DNA of 64,000 nt from Orbaceae bacterium ESL0721 (GTDB lineage: Bacteria; Pseudomonadota; Gammaproteobacteria; Enterobacterales; Orbaceae). Position numbers and translations under genes: made by a program. Shown here in pieces: positions 37,583 to 47,999 of the stretch. The notes beneath the pieces were generated by a model. It made no database searches. It worked only from the letters and a program-made list of their open reading frames with translations, and was not told where the DNA came from. The stretch is from positions 186,001 through 250,000 of the forward strand of contig JAQTHZ010000002.1 in NCBI GenBank assembly GCA_029433365.1, given 5' to 3'. Position 1 is the first letter of the stretch. Each line of letters opens with the position of its first letter.

Positions 37583-37941
37583 TATTTTTTCCTCTTCCCG
37601 TCCATATTGTCAGATAAAAACTGGATAAAGTTCGCTGATTCAGGATAGAGTGTGCGCTCTTTTTCAAAGTAATCTCTTGCTTCAGTAAATTTACCATCTT
37701 GAATATAGAGCAGACCTAAATTGGCATATAGTCCAGGTGGTACCTGTTTATCTTTTGAATTAGCAACTGTTAAAATCTTCTCTAACGCAATAATCTGCGC
37801 TTTCGGATCAGTCTCAGTCCCTTTTAATGTTTTATAGATATTCCCTTGATAATCTCCCCAATAGTAGAGCTCTTTATTATCAGAGGCGCAGCCAACTAAG
37901 GCAAATATCGATAACATAAGTATTGAGAGGTAATATTTCAT
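37582..37941 (-). CDS. DUF4810 lipoprotein
   Basis: A 119-residue lipoprotein with lipobox LVGCAS (Cys about residue 18), followed by YYWGDYQGNIYKTLKG and a TPR-like helical repeat (GLYANLGLLYIQDGKFTEARDYFEKE). This matches DUF4810, always found between a CsgG-like and a DUF799 lipoprotein. Its stop overlaps the start of the DUF799 gene (TAATG on the minus strand), so they are translationally coupled. Confidence 0.85.
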   Translation of the reverse strand: MKYYLSILMLSIFALVGCASDNKELYYWGDYQGNIYKTLKGTETDPKAQIIALEKILTVANSKDKQVPPGLYANLGLLYIQDGKFTEARDYFEKERTLYPESANFIQFLSDNMDGKRKK

Positions 37942-38069
37942 CTATTAACCTTATATGTTTAATTTAAAAAGAGTATTTAAATAGTTAATTCAAAAACTCT
38001 TTTTAATGAATGTGTTAACTCAGTGTTTTTAATAGAACGATGTTTTTAATAGAGCGATCTATTAATCGC

Positions 38070-38735
38070 CTATTTCGTAAACTTACAGCTACCTAGATTG
38101 ATCTGATTAATCAGGTCATTAACTGCATTACTGATCGCGAGATCCAACACTTTACCATTTAGCGTAGAGTCATAACTCGCTGTACCACCAAACCCGATAA
38201 TCTCACGGTTACTCAGTTTAAACTCGCCAGCACCTTGCGCACTACAGACAACTTCTGAAGTATCTGCATTGATAATGTTTAGCGTAGTTTTTGCATAGGC
38301 GATTTGCTGTTTACCTTTGCCTAAAATACCAAATAGTTGGTGATCACCAACATCTTTACGTCCAAACTCAGTAATATCACCAGTCGCTAAATAGTTAGCT
38401 GCTTTAATATTTGCTTTGGTTTTACCTTTAAAAGCGGTCTCTTGTTGGATCTCTTCCAGATTTGTTCTATCTAACACATTAAAGTACTTAGTCTGCTGAA
38501 GATTAGCAGTTAGGATAGTTTTAGCTTGATTACCAAGGCGATCAACACCGTCAGAGAAGATGCCACGTAGGAAGTTAGAACGGTTATCAAATTTACCAAT
38601 TGAGATAGAGGTAACAACGCCATTATAGTCGCCGTAGTAGTGATGTGGTGTCACATCAATATCTCTAGATGACTCTGATGCACAACCAGCAAGTAGGGCG
38701 GTGCAGATAGTTAAAGTTGCTAATTTAGAACGCAT
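38070..38735 (-). CDS. CsgG/HfaB-like outer-membrane lipoprotein
   Basis: A 221-residue lipoprotein with lipobox LLAGCAS (Cys about residue 18). The segment SISIGKFDNRSNFLRGIFSDG...LGNQAKTILTANLQQTKYFNVLDRTNLEEI is typical of the CsgG family, whose founding member forms the curli export pore. No curli genes (csgA, csgB, csgE, csgF) are in the window, and partners are DUF4810 and DUF799, so a curli role should not be assumed. It is the first gene of the operon; 128 bp with ATGTTTTTAATAGA-type repeats separate it from DUF4810. Confidence 0.85.
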   Translation of the reverse strand: MRSKLATLTICTALLAGCASESSRDIDVTPHHYYGDYNGVVTSISIGKFDNRSNFLRGIFSDGVDRLGNQAKTILTANLQQTKYFNVLDRTNLEEIQQETAFKGKTKANIKAANYLATGDITEFGRKDVGDHQLFGILGKGKQQIAYAKTTLNIINADTSEVVCSAQGAGEFKLSNREIIGFGGTASYDSTLNGKVLDLAISNAVNDLINQINLGSCKFTK

Positions 38736-39067
38736 AAGATCTATATCCTTTTACTGTATTATCTGGTTATAAAATAAGCGTGTGCATTATCTGTAAAATT
38801 ATTGTAAAGGTCAATGGGATTCTTTTATTCTCTAAAAAACCGTAAAATCTTGCATTTTCAATAGAAAAAAATGGTTACTTCGATAATTAATAGTCTCCAT
38901 TAGTATTTAGAACTTTATAACCAGATTTTATAAACTTATTTGTAAAGTTTGCACTTACGGCAAATCAACAATACCAACAGGTAAATTAGAATTAGATAAA
39001 CCAATTAATAAAGCATAATAACCTTGATATTAAATGATCTAATTAAAGAGATAAAACCGATCAAAAG
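38736..39067. other. Spacer upstream of the CsgG-like gene
   Basis: 332 bp with no gene seen. It should contain the operon promoter. Part of the missing 5' end of the adjacent cho-like gene might be expected here, but the frame is closed by stops (for example 39044) and I see no GIY-YIG motif. Confidence 0.4.
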
Positions 39068-39664
39068 ATGGGTAAACATACGGTGCAATTAGGTGCTCTG
39101 TTACTGCAATCAGCAGAGATTAAATTAAGACAGCCAATTTATAATCGGCGTTTGAGAAAACATCAGAATCTCTATTCATGGGTATTAAATGATGAGTTTA
39201 TACCTGTTTTATACCGTGTTGATGACATTGCTGACGATAAAATCAGTGTTGGACTGTATCAATCACCAGCCAAGCAATGGTTATTAAAATTAGCTGAAAA
39301 AAATGCGTTATGCACGAAAGTGCTTGAATTAGAATCAACCCATCGGGGTTGCGGTTTTAATTATCAGTTAAAACGTTGCCGAGGAGCGTGTTGTGGTCAT
39401 GAGACACTAGCAAGTCACAATCAACCTAAGGCATTCGAGAACTACGCGTTAATAGCTTGGCAATCAGCGATTGCTATTGTTGAGGAGGATCCTCAACATC
39501 AATGTAAAGCATTTCATATTATCAATCAATGGCGTTATTTAGGTTCTATCAGCCATTTGAATGATCTGCCCTCTGGACCATTACCCCGTTTTAGTCGTGA
39601 TAGTTATCAAATTTTAATACGCTATCTTCAATATGAAAAACCCAATATTCTTGAGTTAGCTTAA
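39068..39664 (+). pseudogene. cho: Truncated Cho-type excinuclease (UvrC homologue)
   Basis: Cho is an SOS-induced endonuclease that makes the 3' incision in nucleotide excision repair. The 198-codon frame matches the C-terminal two thirds: GALLLQSAEIKLRQPIYNRRLRKHQNLYSW, the cysteine-bearing RGCGFNYQLKRCRGACCG and FHIINQWRYLGSI. Full Cho proteins are about 290 residues, so roughly the first 80-90 residues with the GIY-YIG catalytic core are absent; upstream stops close the frame. The product would lack the nuclease residues. It could also be the tail of a polymerase III epsilon/GIY-YIG fusion. Confidence 0.75.
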
Positions 39665-39949
39665 TTAATGCATTTTATCTGGAAGGTTAGGATTATGCTC
39701 ACTAAAGCGTAAATAGAGTCAGTAAATAGCTCATTGAATACAACAATTGCTGATTTACATCAACTTGCAGTCAATGATACAAATTCACTATCGCAATCAC
39801 GTAATATTATTATCCACCATTAATTTTTAACTCTTATTGCAACGGTCGCATTAATGGAGTTTTAAAGAGAAAAAAGTATTTCAGTAAGGCGCCAACTCTC
39901 TGTTACCTAGATTTGGCGTTTAAAGTCAGTCATTAAAACAGCGTTGTGA
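39665..39949. other. Short region with a broken reading frame
   Basis: About 285 bp. Frames spell LHQLAVNDTNSLSQSRNIII between stops, which looks like a decayed coding sequence but is too short to assign. The end, GGCGCCAACTCTC...TTTGGCGTTTAAAG, may fold as a weak terminator for lplT. Confidence 0.3.
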
Positions 39950-41128
39950 TTAAGATTTTTTTAATCCTAACCAAAGTAAGCATATGACTAAAGCAAACAG
40001 CCCACCGAATCCGACTCCGATTGCAATGATCGGCATCCCCATTGCTACCGCTAAAGAATAGAGTGCTAGCATCACCATCATTGCGCCATATTCACTCAAA
40101 TTTTGAACGGCAATAACGCTGCCAGCACCGATAAGTTCTTTACCAATTTTTTGTATCAATGCATTTAATGGCACTAAAAAGAACCCGCCAAGAACACCAA
40201 TAATGATTAACAACACATAGGATGAAATAAGATGACTTTGAATGGTGAATAAAATAACAGCAATGCCCATCAAAATACCAGCGGGAATACAGCGTAATGA
40301 ATTATTCATCGATATGAACTTGCTGGCTAAGCTTGCGCCAATAACAATACCAACGGCTACAACCGCATTGAGTATTGTTGGCGTGGTATTATCAACAATA
40401 CCAAGGACTGCTGGCACCCAACTTATTAGCAAAAAGCGTAAAGTGATGCCTGCTCCCCAAAAAAGGCTGGTACCGAATAAAGTAAAACGAGCTTGTTTGT
40501 TTACAAAGATCATTTTAATGGTATTGAAAAAATCGTTTATCATACCTAAAAAATGCCATTTGATATTAGGTCGTGCAACAGGTAATCGAGGAATAAAAAT
40601 ATTTGCGATAACCGCTAATCCAAACATAAAAACGCATGCAAGTAAGGCAAAGGTGACATTTAAGTCAGCAATATACCCACCAGCAACAGAACCAAGCAAA
40701 ATTGCAGCAATGGTTGAGGCCTCGATTAAACCATTTGCTTTAACCAAATTCTCGCCAGTCGTCAGTTCTCCCAAAATGCCATATTTAGCAGGAGAATAAC
40801 CTGCAGCGCCAATACCAACCAATAGATAACCTAAAAATGGACTAATCCCCAAACAAATAGTGCCAGCACCGAGCAGCTTTAAACCATTTGATATCATCAT
40901 AACGCGCCCTTTTGATAAACTGTCTGCAAACTGACCAACAAAAGGAGAAAGCAGTATAAACGGGATAACAAAGCTAATTTGTAAAACAGATTGGCTCCAT
41001 TCTGGATAATGAAGATTTTTGATAAAAGCCAGTATTGCGAAAAATAGTGCATTATCACCAAATGCCGAAAAAAACTGGGCTAGCATCGTTGCCATCATAC
41101 CTTTACTCATAAGAGAACGTTGTATCAT
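39950..41128 (-). CDS. lplT: Lysophospholipid transporter LplT
   Basis: LplT is a major-facilitator protein that flips lysophosphatidylethanolamine into the cytoplasm for re-acylation. The 392-residue product has about 12 membrane helices and begins [35 protein letters not shown], the characteristic LplT start. It follows aas by 26 bp on the same strand, and the two form the phospholipid repair pathway. In many bacteria lplT precedes aas; here aas is upstream. Confidence 0.92.
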   Translation of the reverse strand: MIQRSLMSKGMMATMLAQFFSAFGDNALFFAILAFIKNLHYPEWSQSVLQISFVIPFILLSPFVGQFADSLSKGRVMMISNGLKLLGAGTICLGISPFLGYLLVGIGAAGYSPAKYGILGELTTGENLVKANGLIEASTIAAILLGSVAGGYIADLNVTFALLACVFMFGLAVIANIFIPRLPVARPNIKWHFLGMINDFFNTIKMIFVNKQARFTLFGTSLFWGAGITLRFLLISWVPAVLGIVDNTTPTILNAVVAVGIVIGASLASKFISMNNSLRCIPAGILMGIAVILFTIQSHLISSYVLLIIIGVLGGFFLVPLNALIQKIGKELIGAGSVIAVQNLSEYGAMMVMLALYSLAVAMGMPIIAIGVGFGGLFALVICLLWLGLKKS

Positions 41129-41154
41129 AGTAATATCCTTTTATATTTTATCCA

Positions 41155-43296
41155 CTATGCTTCAGCCATATTTTTTAATGTAACAAAATCAATTTTTCCA
41201 GAGCCTAATAAAGGCAATGTATTTATCACGCGAATATCTCGAGGGATAGCAATGGCTGGAATACCAAGTTCTTGAGCGGCTTGAGTAAGCCTTTCCCTGT
41301 TTAACTGATTAGAAGTGGTGAATAAAACAATCGCCTCACCTTTTGCTGCATCTGATTTGACTGTTGCACCATGCATTAATTCTGGCTCAATTTTATTTGC
41401 TAATGCTTCAACGCTTTCTAGTGAAACCATTTCACCAGCAATTTTTGCAAAGCGTTTCAAACGACCTTTAATAGTGATAAAACCTTGATTATCAACGTCA
41501 ACAATATCGCCAGTATCGTACCAACCTGATTCGATTTGTCCATCTTGGTTTATTGCAGAAGGCGCCTCGAGCTGACCGGGTTTTTCAACTCTTAAATAGC
41601 CTTTCATCACATTAGGTCCTTTAACCTGTAATTCTCCGCCATCGCTAATGCCAGGAATAGGAATCAACCGAAGGCTCATACCAGGAAGTAATTGTCCGAC
41701 AGTGCCGCTTTTGTAAGCCATCGGCACATTTAATGAAATCACGGGCGCGCACTCTGTCACGCCATACCCTTCTAAAATACGAATCCCATATTTATCTTGC
41801 CATTGTTTTTTAATTGCTTCTGACAATTTTTCAGCACCGGCAACCACATAACGTAAACGCATGAAATCATAAGGATGGGCGTAGCGAGCATAGTTTGCTA
41901 AAAAAGTCGGTGTTCCAAATAAAATGGTGCAGTTTTGATCATAAATTACTTCGGGTACCATGCGATAGTGCAGCGGATTGGGATATAAAAATGTCCGACT
42001 GCCCGAAAAGAGAGGAAGAAACAAGCCAGCAGTAATCCCAAAAGCATGAAATAAAGGTAAAGCAGACATAAATCTATCTGCTGGTGTTGGATCTATTACT
42101 GTGCGAATTTGTTCAACGTTTGCAAGTAAACTGCTGTGACTATGCACAACCCCTTTTGGATTACCTTCAGAACCAGATGTAAATAGAATCAAAGCTTCAT
42201 CATCGCTTGATTGACTACACATTACTAAACGGGGAATATACTGATGAACCGCCACATACAACTTATCAGTCCACGTTAGATTATGGCGCAGATCTTCTAA
42301 AAAATACCATTTAACCGATTTAATTTCATCAACTAAGTAATCGAGTTTACCTTTCTGAAGAAAACGACGCGACGTTATGACAGTTTTGATCTCAGCAGCC
42401 ATGATTGCACAAGACAAGCCTTTCGTTCCTGCCGTATAATTGAGCATAGCAGGCGTTCTATTTTTAACCGACAAACCAAAAATAGTCGCAACTGTAATTG
42501 TCGCATTTGGCAACAATATCCCGATACGTTCACGTTTTTCGGTTATTTTTTCGATAATGCGGCTAACACCGATGATTTGTTTTAGTAAATTACGATAAGA
42601 AGCTTCTGCCGTCGTTGGATCTTGCACCATCTTTGCTTTAACGCCATAACGAACTTGTGATTCAAGTAGCGCGTCAAAAAGTGTTAATTTCGGGCGGCTT
42701 GCCATACGCGCCTGCATCATAATTTGATGCAGTTTTTCACCGGCTAAATAACGCCGTCTATTTGCTTTTGGCGCATTAGGCATGGGTATCGACGTAGGTT
42801 CAAGAATATTAATTATAATTTTAGGAAATAAACGTCGTTTGAATAATCCCTTCAAACGACTGGTAATCGTAAATTCAGCACCTTCAATCCAAACTGGAAC
42901 AATGGTTGCTTGAGAACGTGCTGCAACAAATGCAGCGCCGTCATAAATTTTCATTAAAGAGCCCGTTGTGGTGATTCTTCCTTCTGGAAATATAACAATT
43001 GGACGCCCTTTTTCAACTTCGCGCACTAATCGCTTAATCGCCATAGGACTCAACGGATCCATGGGTATAAAATCGACATAGCGTTTAGCTAATCGAACAA
43101 GCCAATGATCAATAAAACCAGTATAAATTGCAAAAACCGGACGAACAGGTAAAAACACACCGATTAACAGACCATCTAAGAATGAAACATGATTAGGCGT
43201 AATGAGTAATTTTTCTTGTTTTAAGTTATTTAAATTACCTTGAATTCTAACGTGAAATAAAATCTTTAGCGTAAACTTTAACACTTCGAATAACAT
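41155..43296 (-). CDS. aas: Bifunctional acyl-ACP synthetase / 2-acyl-GPE acyltransferase
   Basis: Aas activates fatty acids onto ACP and transfers them to lysophosphatidylethanolamine at the inner membrane. The 713-residue protein has an N-terminal PlsC-type domain with [12 protein letters not shown] (His35-x4-Asp40, the acyltransferase catalytic motif) and [10 protein letters not shown] (about 103), then an AMP-binding synthetase domain with the P-loop [17 protein letters not shown] (about 372-388), [13 protein letters not shown] and the C-terminal [20 protein letters not shown]. Length matches E. coli Aas (719). Its partner lplT is directly downstream. Confidence 0.94.
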   Translation of the reverse strand: MLFEVLKFTLKILFHVRIQGNLNNLKQEKLLITPNHVSFLDGLLIGVFLPVRPVFAIYTGFIDHWLVRLAKRYVDFIPMDPLSPMAIKRLVREVEKGRPIVIFPEGRITTTGSLMKIYDGAAFVAARSQATIVPVWIEGAEFTITSRLKGLFKRRLFPKIIINILEPTSIPMPNAPKANRRRYLAGEKLHQIMMQARMASRPKLTLFDALLESQVRYGVKAKMVQDPTTAEASYRNLLKQIIGVSRIIEKITEKRERIGILLPNATITVATIFGLSVKNRTPAMLNYTAGTKGLSCAIMAAEIKTVITSRRFLQKGKLDYLVDEIKSVKWYFLEDLRHNLTWTDKLYVAVHQYIPRLVMCSQSSDDEALILFTSGSEGNPKGVVHSHSSLLANVEQIRTVIDPTPADRFMSALPLFHAFGITAGLFLPLFSGSRTFLYPNPLHYRMVPEVIYDQNCTILFGTPTFLANYARYAHPYDFMRLRYVVAGAEKLSEAIKKQWQDKYGIRILEGYGVTECAPVISLNVPMAYKSGTVGQLLPGMSLRLIPIPGISDGGELQVKGPNVMKGYLRVEKPGQLEAPSAINQDGQIESGWYDTGDIVDVDNQGFITIKGRLKRFAKIAGEMVSLESVEALANKIEPELMHGATVKSDAAKGEAIVLFTTSNQLNRERLTQAAQELGIPAIAIPRDIRVINTLPLLGSGKIDFVTLKNMAEA

Positions 43297-43669
43297 ATAT
43301 TTTCTCTATTAACAGGCAAAATTGCATACGCAATAATAGAGAGGATAACTAAAATGTTCAAGATTTATATAGTTTGAGTAAGCAAATATCCTCTCATTGA
43401 CTACGTTTGACAAATTCGACTCTCGTTTTCCGTTCCAAATTTTTTATAAATTTTAAATTCCGGTTTATATCAAATTTTTCAAAGTGATAATCTTTTAAAA
43501 TAAAAATTAATAATTTTAGTGATTAAGATCATAAAAACATTTATTCTTGCTTGCAGTTAAGCCATTCCATGCTAAGATCGCGCTGATTTTTTTCAAGAAA
43601 ATTTTATAACAAAAAATAATTTTAAACTTAAATCTAATAACAATAAAACCAAGCATGGAATAGGGATAG
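43297..43669. other. Spacer between aas and the toxin gene
   Basis: 373 bp, AT-rich, between divergent genes, so both promoters should lie here. No repeat or operator recognised. The toxin ATG is preceded by GGAATAGGGATAG, an adequate ribosome-binding region. Confidence 0.4.
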
Positions 43670-46048
43670 ATGTACCATTATCAGTTAGTGTCGGCCGATG
43701 CGTGGCAGGATGAGAGCGCTCGTTTGGCCGGTTTAGACTATTTTAGTCGCCCAAAACGGATTAAACATTTTTATGATTCAGACTACCGTGATGTTGTTAA
43801 AAAGTTAGTTGCTGATCCAGAGTCGTGTAAAGATTTTTACCCAGTATTACAACAAGTTGGACTCCCTTACCAAACTTACTACCACAAAATCCCCGATAAA
43901 GTTGCAAAAGTTTTAGCTACCGCGCTCTTTACTGAAAGCGCAATTTTGCTAGAGCTGCCACTACCCAGTTGGATTTACAATAATTCGACATTTAACAGCG
44001 CTTACCCTATTGTTAAGAAAAAGTTTAAAAAAATACCCTACTATCAACCTGATGATAGCTGGATTACGGTTGATTTGGTCAACCATAGACCGGAGCTTAT
44101 CGCTATTCGAGATGGTGCCAATATCCATAAGCAGCTTTTTACAATAGAGACTAGCGGAGAGGAGATATTTTTAAGGCATTGCGACCCGTTTTCGGCAACT
44201 AAAGTGCTACCTAAGGTGCATCTATTAATTGGTGGTAATCAAGGGGATACCGATTTAACGCTACGGGGCGAAAAGCAGCTAAACGTTAAAAATCTAGCGC
44301 AGGCGTGGCTTGATGAGCTAAGTGACCTGCTGCGCTCCGGCAACTCACCATTTACAGTAGAGCAAGATGAAAGACTCGCCAGCGTTATCAACTATGGCTT
44401 CTCCCCGCAGCACTTCTACCCAAAGTCTAATTATAGTAATGAGCCCCCATTTCGCCCCGATGAGCAGATAGGTGAGCTCTTTTATCAGATGCTACTACTC
44501 TTAAATGAGACCAAATTTATCACAGCTGTAGGGCGAATTGGTGATTTGGGGCATGATAAGAGTGAAGGGGCGATAACCCGTGACCCTACATTACTAAGGC
44601 AAACATCCATCCGGAGTATCCGCCATAGTGAAGGGTTTGATAAAACCGATTACAGTTATAAGAGTGATAAACTTGCTAAAATTGCTAATGAGTACCTAAA
44701 TAGTCCACTCGTCCTTGATGGCAGCGGAGGCGATAACGACTACGAAACTAAACTCAAAGCGCAAATTAGCCTTGATGTAAAAGCTGATGAGCTAAATGAT
44801 ATCGAAAATCTCTACTTCACCGCCATCAAACTGCTAAAACAGCTCCGCACACCCGGTCTCATTCGCCATATTGAAACTCGCCGTGCTTATAAACTCAAAG
44901 TCAAAAAATTAACTTATCAACATGTTGAGTTAAAGCCTGCTGAAGGGTTCTATCTCAAGTTCCATAAAGACCATAAATATGCCATTACATCGATTAGCGA
45001 AGGGCATAGATTTATTGGTCGATTTAATCCGCAGGGGCTAGCAGATATTAAAGTACCCCAAAAGTGGACACATATTGATGATTGGCAGCTAGAGACAAGT
45101 GCGGTTGATATCTCATTTATAGACCAGTTTTTTAGCCATATCGAGCCACAAAACCTTATCAACGCAGTCGAAGGGGCAGCGGTAGGGGGCACTTTATTTG
45201 GCGCACATGGCGGATTAGTTGGTGGAGTAGTCGGTTACCTTTACGGCGATACTATCAAATCGACCTATACCAAATATGAAAACCAGATTCTAGGTGGCGT
45301 ACAGGTAGCAGGTGGAGTATTAACCTTAGCCGTTGCTGGTTCGATTGAAGCGGCATCACTTGGCACAGGGACAGCTGTTGCCGTTGCTTTAGGGTTTATT
45401 GGTAGTGACAATATTGCTGCCGGCATGAGCCGCATCTTAACAGATGAGGGGGTGACAACACTTGGGGAAGATGCTATAGCTTGGTCGGGACTTGTGCCAA
45501 AAGGGTATGAAGGAATTACCTACGGACTCGTTGACTTAGCCCTTGGCAGTAAAACGATGCTCCTAAATAAAGTCCCAACTGCTGCCCACAATATCGTCTC
45601 AATCAAATATGCAACCCCTGCAGGGCAAAAACCATCATTAATACGAGACATCAAAGTCCATATTGAAAAACTCTCTAAAAATAACCAAAGGTACCGGCAT
45701 GAGATTGAACTAAAAGAGCCAACATTCAACCCCCGCGGCTCAGTAGGCGCAGCTAAACCATGGACTGTTTCACAACGGATAAAATATGCTAAATTACCGG
45801 ATAAAGGGAAGATAAGGTTTATACCTCAGAAAAACTATAAACCAAATAAACCCCTGCAAAGAGGTCCTCATAATGGATATATCGATAATTTTGATAATGA
45901 ATGGGTTAAAGGACCATCTAGAACTGCTGGGCAAGAGTTTGAGTGGGATGTACAGTTATCAGATCTAGGTAGAAAAAAATTAGGTTGGGCTACAAGAGAT
46001 GGTAGTCACTTGAATGTCTCTTTAGACGGTAAAATAACACACAAATAG
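43670..46048 (+). CDS. Polymorphic toxin with C-terminal Ntox17-like domain
   Basis: A 792-residue protein without signal peptide. The first 500 or so residues have no family I recognise (landmarks HFYDSDYRDVVKKLV, FLRHCDPFSATKVLPKVHLLIGG, FLRGEKQLNV-like and GRIGDLGHDKSEGAITRDPTL). A glycine/alanine-rich hydrophobic region (about 505-590) looks like two or three membrane helices. The end (about 715-792), with GYIDNFDNEWVKGPSRTAG and FEWDVQLSDLGRKKLGWATR then DGSHLNVSLDGKITHK, matches the bacterial toxin 17 domain (PF15524) by memory. No signal peptide plus a membrane-active middle region suggests delivery by type VI secretion or a similar machine. An Imm31-like gene follows 11 bp downstream. 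Confidence 0.8.
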   Translation: MYHYQLVSADAWQDESARLAGLDYFSRPKRIKHFYDSDYRDVVKKLVADPESCKDFYPVLQQVGLPYQTYYHKIPDKVAKVLATALFTESAILLELPLPSWIYNNSTFNSAYPIVKKKFKKIPYYQPDDSWITVDLVNHRPELIAIRDGANIHKQLFTIETSGEEIFLRHCDPFSATKVLPKVHLLIGGNQGDTDLTLRGEKQLNVKNLAQAWLDELSDLLRSGNSPFTVEQDERLASVINYGFSPQHFYPKSNYSNEPPFRPDEQIGELFYQMLLLLNETKFITAVGRIGDLGHDKSEGAITRDPTLLRQTSIRSIRHSEGFDKTDYSYKSDKLAKIANEYLNSPLVLDGSGGDNDYETKLKAQISLDVKADELNDIENLYFTAIKLLKQLRTPGLIRHIETRRAYKLKVKKLTYQHVELKPAEGFYLKFHKDHKYAITSISEGHRFIGRFNPQGLADIKVPQKWTHIDDWQLETSAVDISFIDQFFSHIEPQNLINAVEGAAVGGTLFGAHGGLVGGVVGYLYGDTIKSTYTKYENQILGGVQVAGGVLTLAVAGSIEAASLGTGTAVAVALGFIGSDNIAAGMSRILTDEGVTTLGEDAIAWSGLVPKGYEGITYGLVDLALGSKTMLLNKVPTAAHNIVSIKYATPAGQKPSLIRDIKVHIEKLSKNNQRYRHEIELKEPTFNPRGSVGAAKPWTVSQRIKYAKLPDKGKIRFIPQKNYKPNKPLQRGPHNGYIDNFDNEWVKGPSRTAGQEFEWDVQLSDLGRKKLGWATRDGSHLNVSLDGKITHK

Positions 46049-46059
46049 AGGATTAAAGA

Positions 46060-46284
46060 ATGGATAGAATAAATTTTTATGCAGAAGTTGAGATTTTACC
46101 TAATTGTGAATACACCGAGTTTATTGGTGAAAAAGGCGTAGTTATGGGGATAAGTGAAGAAGATGGCATTATTTATGGTTATGCGGTTCGCTTATATACT
46201 GATTATGAAAATGGATATTGTTTCGATGCAGATTGCTTAAAACCAACAGGCAGACAATTCAAACGAGAAGATTTTTACTCATAA
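46060..46284 (+). CDS. Imm31-like immunity protein
   Basis: A 74-residue cytoplasmic protein with INFYAEVEIL near the start and YCFDADCLKPTGRQFKREDFY at the end, matching immunity protein 31 (PF15591) as I recall it. It starts 11 bp after the toxin with the ribosome-binding sequence AGAGGATTAAAGA, and is the most likely antidote for the Ntox17-like tail. A degraded second copy lies at 47744-47964. Confidence 0.78.
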   Translation: MDRINFYAEVEILPNCEYTEFIGEKGVVMGISEEDGIIYGYAVRLYTDYENGYCFDADCLKPTGRQFKREDFYS

Positions 46285-46312
46285 GGATATAGTTAAGAAA
46301 AACTAAAATAAA

Positions 46313-46600
46313 ATGAACAGAGAATATGAAGAAATTTTAGATCTTATAGAAAAAATAGAATCCTTATTAAAGGATAATGATGAACAATATTGGTCAGGGG
46401 CATTTACCTTTTTTAAAGAAAGATTCCCAGAAGATCCGGAAGGGACAAGAGTAAAAATATTATCAGTATATGGTGGAATGGGATCTTTTAATGATTTAGT
46501 TTTGAGTAAAAATAGAGTTCCATTAATTAAGGAAAATAATCAATTAGACGCTTTAAGTGAAGAACTCTATATTAAAATTAAAACTATGCGAACAACATAA
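46313..46600 (+). CDS. Small DUF6966-like protein, possible immunity protein
   Basis: A 95-residue protein. Residues about 20-65 include WSGAFTFFKERF and ILSVYGGMGSFNDLVL, a pattern I associate with DUF6966 proteins, which often lie next to polymorphic toxins. Its stop overlaps the start of the next gene (TAATG), so they are coupled. There is no cognate toxin tail immediately upstream; it may be an immunity gene kept from an earlier toxin allele. Confidence 0.6.
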   Translation: MNREYEEILDLIEKIESLLKDNDEQYWSGAFTFFKERFPEDPEGTRVKILSVYGGMGSFNDLVLSKNRVPLIKENNQLDALSEELYIKIKTMRTT

Positions 46601-47031
46601 TGAAAATAATGTCTGATATTTTTTTATATAACACACCTATATTACCGGAAGGTTTTATCTTTCCTCAAACTTATATTGATACGGTAATAAATAGTCCTGA
46701 TCTTAATTTAGAGCCTTGGACTTTTTTATGTAGAGATATGGCGACCTCTTTAAGTTACTATGGTTCAATGCTAATAAAATATCCAGACCATCCACTCATA
46801 CCATTTGCAATAGTGAATGATGAGACGGGGTATTTCAATGATGGATATGTCATTTTAGCCTGTTTTTATGGAAATGATAAAAATGGAGATCCTAGGGTTT
46901 ATTACCATGATTATGGTAGTCGTAACAAAGACATCGCTTGGGATAAGCGATATTATCTAACCAACTTTACTAGCTGGCTAGAAACTACAAAAGAGGAGTC
47001 AGCGCAATTTAAATTGGATATGATGGAGTAA
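46600..47031 (+). CDS. SUKH-like small protein, possible immunity protein
   Basis: A 143-residue acidic protein. It opens with LPEGFIFPQTYIDTVINSP, resembling the N-terminal helix of SMI1/KNR4 (SUKH) immunity proteins, followed by a beta-rich middle (YVILACFYGNDKNGDPRVYYHDYG) and a terminal FTSWLETTKEE helix. The assignment is by pattern only. A second ATG nine bases in (46609) is an alternative start. It is the last plus-strand gene of the immunity cluster, before convergent kptA. Confidence 0.6.
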   Translation: MKIMSDIFLYNTPILPEGFIFPQTYIDTVINSPDLNLEPWTFLCRDMATSLSYYGSMLIKYPDHPLIPFAIVNDETGYFNDGYVILACFYGNDKNGDPRVYYHDYGSRNKDIAWDKRYYLTNFTSWLETTKEESAQFKLDMME

Positions 47032-47039
47032 AAAATCGA

Positions 47040-47591
47040 TTAATCCCATGCCAGAAATTCAGATGGCACTGAGTTAGTTAACCACACCCCATTATCAGCC
47101 AAATAAAACTTATAGCCTAATTGATTCATTAATTGGGCTTTTATTTTAACCACAACCGGCTTTCCATGTCGCTGCCCTACCATGGTTGCTGTTTTCTCAT
47201 CTAAAGATAGATGAACATAATGGCGATCACCTGCAATTAAACCCTGCTGCTTAATTGAATCAACAAAACGGGTCGCCGTACCGTGATATAAGTATTGGGG
47301 TGGAATCTGTTTAATATAGTTAATTTCAACTTGTGCGGTTGAATGCCCCTGAGCAGCCCTTATTTTGAGTCCATCTTCTGAAAGCGTAAAACGCTTTTTA
47401 TCATTTGTTTTAATAACTTGTTCGATTAAATCCCGAGTTAGGGATTCGCCATGCAGATTAGCTTGTGAAATTAAGGTATCAATGTCAACCCAGCCATCAG
47501 TATCTAACCTGATATTAATTGCTTCCGGTTGATGCCTTAATACATAGCTTAAAAATTTACTTATATTATTTAGATCCTTACTCATTTCCAC
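47040..47591 (-). CDS. kptA: RNA 2'-phosphotransferase KptA/Tpt1
   Basis: KptA removes an internal 2'-phosphate from RNA, using NAD+. The 183-residue protein has the expected fold: [31 protein letters not shown] at the N-terminus (with the conserved RH), [10 protein letters not shown] (about 121-130), [20 protein letters not shown] (about 144-163) and a hydrophobic end. The bacterial role is unclear since tRNA splicing is absent. It is placed, on the opposite strand, between the working and the decayed toxin/immunity copies. Two start codons (MEM) are adjacent. Confidence 0.9.
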   Translation of the reverse strand: MEMSKDLNNISKFLSYVLRHQPEAINIRLDTDGWVDIDTLISQANLHGESLTRDLIEQVIKTNDKKRFTLSEDGLKIRAAQGHSTAQVEINYIKQIPPQYLYHGTATRFVDSIKQQGLIAGDRHYVHLSLDEKTATMVGQRHGKPVVVKIKAQLMNQLGYKFYLADNGVWLTNSVPSEFLAWD

Positions 47592-47663
47592 TCCTTTTGT
47601 TTATTTGAGCAACGCTACTTTTATAAATATTATCTTATCTTATCGACAAGTAAGGCTCTGCTA

Positions 47664-47735
47664 ATCATAGACTATTTCACAATAGTTAAAATATGCTAAA
47701 TTACCGCCAACTAGCAAGATAACACATAAATAGAA
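47664..47735 (+). pseudogene. Relic of an Ntox17-like toxin C-terminus
   Basis: The piece with ACTATTTCACAATAGTTAAA and ATATGCTAAATTACCG matches the toxin gene at about 45765-45800, then jumps by internal deletion to AACACATAAATAG, the equivalent of the toxin stop region (46035-46048). It precedes a broken Imm31 copy in the same order as in the intact locus. Confidence 0.65.
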
Positions 47736-47743
47736 GATGAAAA

Positions 47744-47964
47744 ATGAACAGAATAAATTTTTATGCAGAAGTTGAGTTTTTACCTAATTGTAAACACACC
47801 AAGCTTATTAGTAAAAAAGCGTAATTATGAGGATAAGTGAGGAAGATGGCATTATTTATGGTTATGCAGTTGATTTATATGATAAAAAGTATGGGTATTC
47901 AATCGATGTAGATTGTTTAAAACCAACCGGCGAGCAATTCAAGCGAGAGGATTTTTATTTATAA
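47744..47964 (+). pseudogene. Decayed copy of the Imm31-like immunity gene
   Basis: Starts MNRINFYAEVEFLPN like the intact gene at 46060, then breaks by a one-base deletion after KK-A, giving a stop at codon 28. The second half (GIIYGYAVDLY and LKPTGEQFKREDFYL) is still readable in another frame and ends at the same relative place. Confidence 0.85.
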
Positions 47965-47999
47965 GGAGATAACAAATTGTTTTAATTAAAAAAATTTGA

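Larger units (their letters stand above)
47592..47999. other. Relic-containing gap between kptA and a small membrane gene
   Basis: 408 bp that contain the kptA promoter region and the two relics described separately; nothing intact is encoded. Confidence 0.5.

Noticed and set aside
38070-38735. Curli secretion locus because of the CsgG-like gene
   Set aside because: No csgA, csgB, csgD, csgE or csgF is present; the neighbours are DUF4810 and DUF799, a separate conserved trio.
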